Positions 30,422 through 36,036 of a stretch of 36,036 bases of DNA are shown in pieces (within the stretch, counting starts at the first letter, position 1; every line of letters begins with the position of its first letter). The notes below the pieces were generated by a model. That model searched no databases, was not told where the DNA came from, and was given only the letters and a program-made list of their open reading frames with translations. The stretch spans positions 1 to 36,036 of the forward strand of contig CAMVLT010000038.1 in the NCBI GenBank assembly GCA_947168395.1. Direction: 5' to 3'. The position numbers and the translations under genes are program-made. This stretch comes from an uncultured Prevotellaceae bacterium. GTDB lineage: Bacteria > Bacteroidota > Bacteroidia > Bacteroidales > Bacteroidaceae.

Positions 30422-31516
30422 TTATTGCTTTTGTTCTTGAATAATATCTTTCAGTCTCTGTTCTATCATCTGCCAGTCCTGGTTCAAGTTCACCGTACTG
30501 ACACGAATAACGTGGTTCGTTTCCTTATAGACATACGAAACATCAAGCTCTGTATCAATCGTCGGATAGACCAAAATTCCCTTGGTGTCCTTCGTATACG
30601 GTGTTGCATCGTTCTCCTGATTCATCACGTATGTCAGAATCTGTGAAAGATGTTCGCGTCGTATCTTTCCCCCTTCGCCGTATCTCGAAACCAACGTCTC
30701 TTTGTAGTACTTGGCATCAAGGATGATTCTCTTTTTCGTGCGAGGATTATATAAGGTGACGTCAGTTTCCATCATAGGCAGCAGACGATAGGCTTCATCG
30801 CTACTCTTGGAGAATGTCATGCCGAATGGTGTCAATTGAAATCGAATATGTGAACGCCCGACATCAGGATATTCCTCACGGCATTCTTGTTTGTAGAAGT
30901 TCATCAGGAACTTCTCGAAAATGCGGTTCATGGCTCGTTCGTCATCCATCAAATCCATGAAGTCCCATTTGCCAGCAAGGCTTTCATTAGGCAGCATTGA
31001 CTGATGAAGCAGGCGGCAGATATTGATAGCGAACTGATAGCACGTGTTGTTACGATGCAGCCTTATTGACTTAAACACGCTATCAGAGAGTTGAATTCGC
31101 TTCATCTGAGGCATCCTGCGAAGTGTTGTCAACAGCCTGCTTTCGTTCTCTTCAGACAAATTGCGAATCTTCAAGGCATCCAGCAAGGTCGAGTAAATAA
31201 TCTGATTAACAAGGATATCAGATGAGAGTTCATCGTAATTGCAAAACATCCTTCCCTGCCTGTATCTGCCCAGTTTCAGCGTCTCGCCAATATTTATTTT
31301 CCCCTTTATGCCGTCCATCTCTGCTCCATAGACCGTATAGCCCTGCGATAATCCACGCTTCAGCAAATCGTCTGTCGCATTGAGCAGCACATGAACAAGC
31401 AGGTTGGCTAACGAATCGCAACGTTCAACGCCAACGTTCACTTTGCCACGCATTTCACCCATACCCCATGCATAGCACAGAATGTAGTACATGTTTTGTA
31501 TGGGTATCTGGCGCAT
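30422..31516 (-). CDS. mcrC: McrC-type nuclease subunit of a McrBC restriction system
   Basis: A 364-residue protein opening with IPIQNMYYILCYAWGM, a common McrC start. A PD-(D/E)xK nuclease is visible near the C-terminus: METDVTLYNPRTKKRIILDA with D252, D267 and K269 (DAK), preceded by a conserved Glu-bearing helix (RIFEKFLMNFYKQE). McrC joins the McrB GTPase ring and cuts modified DNA. Starts six bases after the mcrB stop. Lower GC than the metabolic genes around it, consistent with acquisition. Confidence 0.9.
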   Translation of the reverse strand: MRQIPIQNMYYILCYAWGMGEMRGKVNVGVERCDSLANLLVHVLLNATDDLLKRGLSQGYTVYGAEMDGIKGKINIGETLKLGRYRQGRMFCNYDELSSDILVNQIIYSTLLDALKIRNLSEENESRLLTTLRRMPQMKRIQLSDSVFKSIRLHRNNTCYQFAINICRLLHQSMLPNESLAGKWDFMDLMDDERAMNRIFEKFLMNFYKQECREEYPDVGRSHIRFQLTPFGMTFSKSSDEAYRLLPMMETDVTLYNPRTKKRIILDAKYYKETLVSRYGEGGKIRREHLSQILTYVMNQENDATPYTKDTKGILVYPTIDTELDVSYVYKETNHVIRVSTVNLNQDWQMIEQRLKDIIQEQKQ

Positions 31517-31522
31517 ATTGTC

Positions 31523-32764
31523 TTAGTCGCTTAAAATATGGCACAACTCACTGCAGAGTTCTTCGTTGTCGAAGCAAATCTCACGCAGATATGGGAACAA
31601 TTCGTATTTACAAATGGACTTCCACCACTCCTGTTCATCATCGACAGAACTGAGCTGGCAGAAATAACTGTGACCAATCTCCAAGCCTTTGCCAAGTGAA
31701 GAAGAGGTGCGGATGATATCGTTGACACGATTCACCTTCTTGCAAACCTCATCCACAAAGCCCTTGCTCAGAGTCGTACCAAGATAGTTCTTGAACGTCT
31801 CGCCAAACTCTGGCTCCACATCGCAGAATGCAAACCTACGACGCAGGGCATAATCTACGATGGCTATCGAACGGTCTGCCGTATTCATGCAGCCGATGAT
31901 ATAGACATTTTCCGGCACATAGAAACGCGGACTGTTCTCTTCGCTGTAAGTCAGTTTCAGCGCATAGCGAGGTGAACGTTTATCGTACTCTATCAGCATC
32001 ATCAGCTCGCCAAATATCTTGCTTAGATTGCCTCGGTTTATCTCGTCGATGATAAACACGAAGGTGTCTTCAGGATGCTCCTTTGCATTCTCGCAGAAGT
32101 TGTAGAAGATGCCGTTACGAACCTTGAATTCGCCAGTAGTCGTGGGACGAATGCCTTGAATGAAGTCCTCGTAGCTGTATGACTGATGGAATTGAATGGT
32201 TTCGATATTCTCGTCCTTCTTCGTGCCAATCAGCTGATAGGCAATCTTCTTGGCTAAGAAAGTCTTGCCGACTCCAGGAGCCCCTTGCAAAATGATGTTC
32301 TTCTTGCGGAACAACAATTCTACTATCTCATTGAACTTCTCCTCAGCTATGAAGGGCTTGTCTGGGTCATCGGCAAAGTCGTAGGGAGGTGTGGAATCCA
32401 AAGCCTCTTCACTCAGATTGGCGCAATATGTAAGGAAGTCGCGATACTTGTTGACGTAGCTGCGAGTGTTCTTCAGTTCCTTAACCTCACCTTCATCGCC
32501 TCCAGTATTGATGAGCGAAGTCAGAGCATCACTAACATTGGATATGCGTCCTGCATCTGTTATCTCGTATATATTGTCAACATCAAACAGTTTCTTGCAG
32601 ATGCTACGGACAACACTAATGCTATCTATCTTCACATATCTACTATTAGCAGCATCCTTTATCTGCTTGGATGTAGCATTCTTGTCACCCATGTAGTGAA
32701 CAAACGATTGCTTCACATTTTCAGATGACTTGCCATCCAATTTATATACACTTTGTGTTGCCAT
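31523..32764 (-). CDS. mcrB: McrB-type AAA+ GTPase of a McrBC restriction system
   Basis: A 413-residue protein. Walker A GAPGVGKT (161-168), Walker B FVFIIDEINR with D240 and E241, and MNTADRS (293-299), the McrB GTP-specific signature, are all intact, as is the arginine-rich ALRRRFAF after it. The N-terminal 130 residues carry a helical domain (SKQIKDAANSRYVKIDSISV) unlike E. coli McrB's methyl-cytosine reader, so the recognised modification may differ. Promoter not recognised; the upstream intergenic region has TTGATCTAA repeats. Confidence 0.9.
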   Translation of the reverse strand: MATQSVYKLDGKSSENVKQSFVHYMGDKNATSKQIKDAANSRYVKIDSISVVRSICKKLFDVDNIYEITDAGRISNVSDALTSLINTGGDEGEVKELKNTRSYVNKYRDFLTYCANLSEEALDSTPPYDFADDPDKPFIAEEKFNEIVELLFRKKNIILQGAPGVGKTFLAKKIAYQLIGTKKDENIETIQFHQSYSYEDFIQGIRPTTTGEFKVRNGIFYNFCENAKEHPEDTFVFIIDEINRGNLSKIFGELMMLIEYDKRSPRYALKLTYSEENSPRFYVPENVYIIGCMNTADRSIAIVDYALRRRFAFCDVEPEFGETFKNYLGTTLSKGFVDEVCKKVNRVNDIIRTSSSLGKGLEIGHSYFCQLSSVDDEQEWWKSICKYELFPYLREICFDNEELCSELCHILSD

Positions 32765-32774
32765 ATCCTTGCTA

Positions 32775-32852
32775 TTGATCTAATGTTTCTTAATTCATAT
32801 TTGGTTTGATCTAACTTGATCTAAAACATTTGCTCATTTCGTTTTGATCTCC
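32775..32852. repeat. Four TTGATCT repeats between mcrB and the Trp-rich genes
   Basis: TTGATCTAA at 32775-32783, 32806-32814 and 32816-32824; TTGATCTCC at 32844-32852. All face the same way, and the second and third starts are ten bases (one helical turn) apart. They fill the 108-base divergent intergenic region, so an operator role is plausible. Confidence 0.6.
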
Positions 32853-32860
32853 GACCTTTG
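32829..32860 (+). promoter_or_regulatory. Promoter of the Trp-rich small genes
   Basis: -33 TTTG (32829-32832) and -7 GACCTTTG (32853-32860), 20 bases apart; 12 bases to the ATG at 32873. The fourth TTGATCT repeat lies between the two boxes. Confidence 0.55.
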
Positions 32861-32872
32861 CCGAAAAAAGTC

Positions 32873-33109
32873 ATGGAAAAGAAATGGATTAAGACGGAGC
32901 AGATGCTCGAAGTTTTGAAAGGTGAACCAGACGTTGAACAGCAATATTGCCATTACCTTGGTGGCATCTTACGTTCCACACATTGGCTCGAGTATTCGTC
33001 AAAGAAGAACCAGTATGGTGACTCCACAAATTGGTTCGACTATACGTGGTATACAGAATCTGAGTTTTTAGAAATTCATGCTGGCGAATGGTGGATGAGG
33101 GAGATTTGA
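32873..33109 (+). CDS. Small Trp-rich protein of unknown function (copy 1)
   Basis: A 78-residue protein: MEKKWIKTEQMLEVLKGEPD followed by an aromatic-rich part (STHWLEYSSKKNQYGDSTNW, then FDYTWYTESEFLEIHAGEWW). It aligns by eye with the next gene: L/F-K-x-x-PD-V/I-E, then ST-x-WL-x-Y, then W/Y-x-E/N-F and a final Trp-rich end. No family recognised. No signal peptide. Divergent from mcrB, so perhaps a regulator, an anti-restriction factor or an independent cargo gene. Confidence 0.7.
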   Translation: MEKKWIKTEQMLEVLKGEPDVEQQYCHYLGGILRSTHWLEYSSKKNQYGDSTNWFDYTWYTESEFLEIHAGEWWMREI

Positions 33110-33146
33110 AAACATCGTTTGTTGTACATTTATTACTATTACAAAT

Positions 33147-33392
33147 ATGACTATAGAAATGCACAAGGGGCAAGAATTGCACATGGGAGCGACGACTGAC
33201 GAAATCATAGCCCTGTTCAAAGAAAAGCCTGACATCGAATTGGAATGTTGGTCTTGGAGTACACGCTGGCTGAAATACAACAAAAGACACCGCAAGATTG
33301 GGATTACTGACAACAATATCTACGATTGGTACTCCATTAATGACTTTAGAAAGTATTATGGGAGTTGGTACTGGAATTTCTTTATCATGTAA
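33147..33392 (+). CDS. Small Trp-rich protein of unknown function (copy 2)
   Basis: An 81-residue paralogue of the preceding protein: TTDEIIALFKEKPDIELECW, then STRWLKYNKRHRKIGITDNN, then a Trp/Tyr-rich end (YYGSWYWNFFIM). It lies 37 bases after copy 1 and is probably co-transcribed. Starts at residues 5 or 13 are possible. The two copies share pattern more than identity, so the duplication is old or under diversifying change. Confidence 0.7.
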   Translation: MTIEMHKGQELHMGATTDEIIALFKEKPDIELECWSWSTRWLKYNKRHRKIGITDNNIYDWYSINDFRKYYGSWYWNFFIM

Positions 33393-33395
33393 ATG

Positions 33396-33470
33396 AAAAG
33401 AGTCCATCGTGCCAGTTCTCGAACCGTCGAGCACGTCATTGTAGAGTATCGTATTTATCGCCTTAGCCAT
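33396..33470 (-). pseudogene. 5' remnant of a GIY-YIG-nuclease-family-like gene
   Basis: Begins two bases after the stop of the upstream small gene with MAKAINTILYNDVLDGSRTG and then loses protein character where copy 2 of the Trp-rich gene begins on the other strand. I recall this N-terminus (INTILYNDVLDGSRT) from GIY-YIG nuclease family annotations in Bacteroidales; not verified. The frame stays open to 32889 but only as the antisense of real genes. Confidence 0.4.
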
Positions 33471-33472
33471 AA

Positions 33473-33718
33473 TTATACCTCCTTCTTCCTTCCTCTGTTA
33501 CTCGCCTTCGTATAAAGGTCACCTTTGCGGATTTCGCAGACGGCATTGCGATACACCTTGGGAGCATCGCCACACTTGCTGAAATAATTGTTCAAAGATT
33601 TCTGGGAAATCAGAAGTTCCTCTGATGAATGAACGTCATAAAGTGCAGCTGGCGAACCGAAGAATTCGTATTCATCGGTAGCCAATACATGAAGTTGAAT
33701 AATGCTCCTATTTGCCAT
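33473..33718 (-). CDS. Small hypothetical protein upstream of the GIY-YIG-like remnant
   Basis: An 81-residue protein (MANRSIIQLHVLATDEYEFF, then a basic tail KASNRGRKKEV). No signal peptide or membrane segment. It is followed two bases later by the truncated GIY-YIG-like start, so the pair was probably an operon whose second gene has been lost. Promoter -7 box TATCTTTG at 33739-33746. ATG at 33718 preferred over 33727. Function unknown. Confidence 0.6.
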   Translation of the reverse strand: MANRSIIQLHVLATDEYEFFGSPAALYDVHSSEELLISQKSLNNYFSKCGDAPKVYRNAVCEIRKGDLYTKASNRGRKKEV

Positions 33719-33738
33719 ATTACACATGTAATTTGTCG

Positions 33739-33746
33739 CAAAGATA
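33739..33746 (-). promoter_or_regulatory. Promoter of the small hypothetical gene
   Basis: Minus-strand -7 box TATCTTTG, 20 bases before the ATG at 33718. The -33 position is AT-rich without a clear TTTG. Confidence 0.5.
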
Positions 33747-33959
33747 CAAAAATATTACCTGTTTTAAATACAATCCAACAGACTTAACAGAAAATATGGA
33801 CAGAGTTTAAAACGGATAATGTATGTTAAATTGCTTTGCGTTTAACACGCTGCTATCGACGAGTTTGACGAGACGAATGATGATATGGGTGCGTATGTCA
33901 ACGCTGTTAGACTTTCATGTCCTCGCTATTTTCATAAACGGCATTACACTGTGTGTCTT

Positions 33960-33995
33960 ACACTATAACACTATTACACTATTACATAAGGAATT
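33960..33995. repeat. ACACTATT octamer repeats
   Basis: Three octamers (33960-33983) followed by ACATAAGGAATT. The same TTACATAAGGAATT ending follows the octamers at 34041-34081. Confidence 0.65.
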
Positions 33996-34040
33996 TTGAA
34001 AATGTGTACACCGTCATTGTCTCGCACACCGTCACACCGT

Positions 34041-34322
34041 GTGTTACAGTGTTACAATGTTACAATGTTACATAAGGAATTCCGCATTGTACCATTGTAC
34101 CATTGTACCATTTGACTTTTTCGTTTTCAGTGTAATGGACGAAAAAAACTATGTATTATATTTATATTATATATTATTATATATAATAATATATAATATA
34201 AAGTAATATATATATATCATGGTACAAAATCGATTTTCCAAATGGTACAATGGTACAATGGTACATTGGTACTATACAAAAAAAGCTTATGTAACATTGT
34301 AACATTGTAACATTGTAACATT
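34041..34322. repeat. Concentric giant palindrome built of tandem octamers
   Basis: Outer arms 34043-34076 and 34286-34319 are complementary at 33 of 34 bases (units GTTACAAT / GTAACATT). Inner arms 34085-34114 and 34239-34268 match at 29 of 30 (CATTGTAC / AATGGTAC). The centre 34161-34202 is a perfect 42-bp A/T palindrome. All three share a centre near 34180. No gene lies in 33728-34494. Confidence 0.9.
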
Positions 34323-34356
34323 GAACAGTCCTACATGTGCTTTCGGATTGCCGTAA

Positions 34357-34406
34357 GTAAACATGGGGTTTAGCCTAACTAATCGTGGGGTTTACCCTAC
34401 TTAAAA
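34357..34406. repeat. TGGGGTTTA(G/C)CCTA 22-base repeat
   Basis: Two 22-base units, TGGGGTTTAGCCTAACTAAT (from 34364) and TGGGGTTTACCCTACTTAAA (from 34386), related to the repeats at 6317-6392. Confidence 0.6.
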
Positions 34407-34444
34407 GTCAGGGCGAAAAAAACTGAAAAAAGGTTTCGGAAAAG

Positions 34445-34476
34445 TTTGCTGGTTTCAATTATTTTTTGTATCTTCG
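34445..34476 (+). promoter_or_regulatory. Promoter of the MEMO-AMMECR1 gene
   Basis: -33 TTTG (34445-34448) and -7 TATCTTCG (34469-34476), 20 bases apart, 18 bases before the ATG. Confidence 0.65.
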
Positions 34477-34494
34477 CACTAAAATTCGAGAGGC

Positions 34495-35982
34495 ATGAAA
34501 ATGGTATTAACAATCATAGCAGCAATGATGATAATGATGAACACTTGCAAGGGAAAGGACGCGGAGCCAGTGGTAAGGCCGGCTACGCAGGCGAACAGGT
34601 TCTATGAGGGCAATGCGCAGCGGCTCGGCCACGAGGTGGACAGCCTGCTGGCACTCCACAAGGGAAGTAAGGTTTACGACAACGTGGCGGCGCTCATCGT
34701 GCCCCATGCGGGCTATTACTATTCGGGCAACGTGGCGGCCTCGGCCTACATGACGCTGAACCCCAATAAGCCCTACAAGCGGATATTCCTCTTAGGGCCG
34801 AGCCACCACGAATGGCTCGACGGAGCATCGGTGAACACGGAGGCCGACTATTACGCCACGCCGTTAGGCAACGTAGCGGTGGACCGCGAGACGGGCCGAC
34901 AGCTGACAGAGGCCGACAGCGTGTTCTTCTACCGCCCAGAGGCTCACGACCGCGAGCACTGCTTGGAGGTGCAACTGCCATTCCTGCAACGGCGGTTTGC
35001 GGGCAACGGGTCGTCGGCTGGAAGTGTGCCGCCCATCGTGCCGATAATCATCTCCACGAACAGCTACCAGCAGCTGAAGCGGATAGCAGAGGTGCTGAAG
35101 CCGTATCTCACGGACGAGAACCTGTTCGTCGTCAGCAGCGACTTCTCGCACTATCCGTCGTATGAGGATGCCTGCGAGGTGGACGCCAGGACGGGCAAGG
35201 CCATTGAGAGCGGCAGCGTGGAGCAGCTGATTGCCGCCATCCAGACCAACGGCCGCAGCGGCAAGCGCAACTTGGCAACGAGTGCGTGCGGCGAACTGGC
35301 CATCATCACGCTGATGCTAATGATGGACCAGCACTACGAGGTGAAGCACCTGATGTACCAGAACTCGGGCGACATAGGCGACACCGACCACAGCCGCGTA
35401 GTGGGTTACCACTCGTTTGCCTTCCTGCGCAACGAGGCTGGCTTTACACTCACGGATGACGACAAGAAAATGCTGAAGGGCATTGCCTACGAGAGTATCA
35501 GGGACTCGTTGGACGGAAAACGAATAGCACAGCCGAAGAGCATTGCCCAATATCCGACGCTCAACTCCAAGTGCGGGGCCTTTGTGTCGCTCCACAAGCA
35601 CGGACGGCTTCGCGGCTGCATCGGCCATTTCGGCGAGGACGTGCCCCTGCACGAGATAGTGGCCGAAATGGCGCGTGCCGCCGCCTTCGAGGACCCGAGG
35701 TTCACGCCGCTGAGACGTGACGAGCTGGACGACCTTGACATTGAAATATCGGTGCTCACACCCATGCGGCGCATCCAGAGCCTTGATGAGTTCGAGTTGC
35801 ACCGTCACGGCATATACATACGCAAAGGCTACCGCAGCGGCACCTTTCTGCCGCAGGTTGCCGATGAGGTGAACTGGACGAAGGAAGAGTTTGTGGGGCA
35901 CTGTTCGCAGGACAAGGCGGGCTTGGGATGGGACGGCTGGCGCGATGCCGAGCTCTACGTCTACGAAGCCATCGTCTTCTAA
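34495..35982 (+). CDS. Exported AmmeMemoRadiSam system B-A fusion (MEMO1 domain + AMMECR1 domain)
   Basis: A 495-residue fusion. The N-terminus is a short signal-like segment with a Cys (LTIIAAMMIMMNTCKGK), possibly a lipoprotein signal though the lipobox is poor. The MEMO1 domain (about 25-315) has VPHAGYYYSG (H71), LLGPSHHEW (H104/H105), VVSSDFSHY (H219) and TSACGE (C265), matching the MEMO1 metal and Cys sites. The AMMECR1 domain (about 320-495) has HGRLRGCIGHFGED with the invariant LRGCIG (372-377). The radical SAM partner usually lies beside such genes; the next gene is outside the window. Function of the system is still unsettled. Confidence 0.9.
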   Translation: MKMVLTIIAAMMIMMNTCKGKDAEPVVRPATQANRFYEGNAQRLGHEVDSLLALHKGSKVYDNVAALIVPHAGYYYSGNVAASAYMTLNPNKPYKRIFLLGPSHHEWLDGASVNTEADYYATPLGNVAVDRETGRQLTEADSVFFYRPEAHDREHCLEVQLPFLQRRFAGNGSSAGSVPPIVPIIISTNSYQQLKRIAEVLKPYLTDENLFVVSSDFSHYPSYEDACEVDARTGKAIESGSVEQLIAAIQTNGRSGKRNLATSACGELAIITLMLMMDQHYEVKHLMYQNSGDIGDTDHSRVVGYHSFAFLRNEAGFTLTDDDKKMLKGIAYESIRDSLDGKRIAQPKSIAQYPTLNSKCGAFVSLHKHGRLRGCIGHFGEDVPLHEIVAEMARAAAFEDPRFTPLRRDELDDLDIEISVLTPMRRIQSLDEFELHRHGIYIRKGYRSGTFLPQVADEVNWTKEEFVGHCSQDKAGLGWDGWRDAELYVYEAIVF

Positions 35983-36036
35983 ACGTTCAACGTTCAATGT
36001 TCAACGTTCAATGTTCAACGTTCAATGTTCAACGTT
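35982..36036. repeat. AA(C/T)GTTC heptamer tandem array
   Basis: Seven full heptamers, mostly alternating AACGTTC and AATGTTC, plus a partial one that runs off the window end. The array starts within the stop codon of the MEMO-AMMECR1 gene. AACGTT is self-complementary, so the array can also pair with itself. Confidence 0.9.

Noticed and set aside
32889..33470. A 193-codon minus-strand frame
   Set aside because: Only the first ~25 codons look like protein; the rest is antisense to the Trp-rich small genes. Kept as a short remnant only.
34041..34322. Possible CRISPR array
   Set aside because: Repeats are contiguous octamers without unique spacers, and no cas genes are present.

Overview
The window looks like chromosomal DNA from a Prevotellaceae-type member of the Bacteroidales (Prevotella, Segatella or a close relative). 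Evidence: at least a dozen promoters have the Bacteroidota form (TAnnTTTG at -7, TTTG at -33, about 20 bases apart). Other typical features are a cydAB locus led by a DUF4492 gene, class I ketol-acid reductoisomerase, TolC/HlyD/ABC-2 efflux operons, a TonB receptor, MBG-repeat surface proteins with a sorting-like tail, and an exported MEMO-AMMECR1 fusion. No tRNA, rRNA, CRISPR array or intact insertion sequence was seen.

Layout. Positions 1-2210 hold a retropepsin-like exported protein, a PemK/MazF-type toxin-antitoxin pair and a gene remnant. A two-gene surface-protein operon (2256-5617) follows, separated by a 23-bp bidirectional terminator. A decayed TPR gene and a repeat-rich gap (6257-6600) come next. 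The minus-strand block 6601-13006 contains a PurF-like protein without the usual nucleophile, a LolA-like protein, a Tat-exported aldo/keto reductase with ferredoxin clusters, a membrane polyferredoxin and ilvC. Positions 13215-19166 form an efflux operon: coiled-coil protein, TolC, HlyD and two ABC-2 permeases, with no ATPase gene. Divergent from it is DUF4492-cydA-cydB. A metal-uptake-like pair (Cys/His-rich small protein plus TonB receptor) and manA follow.

Positions 26054-33718 are an accessory, defence-type region, mostly on the minus strand: a Vat-like acetyltransferase, an HTH-DUF3791/DUF3990/small-protein trio, a lone HTH regulator with a strong palindromic operator, and mcrB-mcrC-ORF6N/PLD. 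Divergent from mcrB are two tandem paralogous Trp-rich small proteins of unknown function, with TTGATCTAA repeats between. A truncated GIY-YIG-like gene start marks one edge.

The most unusual DNA is non-coding: a concentric palindrome of about 280 bp at 34041-34322 built from tandem octamers. Similar 7-8 bp tandem repeats occur elsewhere. One of them encodes the hydrophobic core of the TolC signal peptide and could act as a frame switch. All assignments come from reading the sequence and from memory of protein families; no database search was run.
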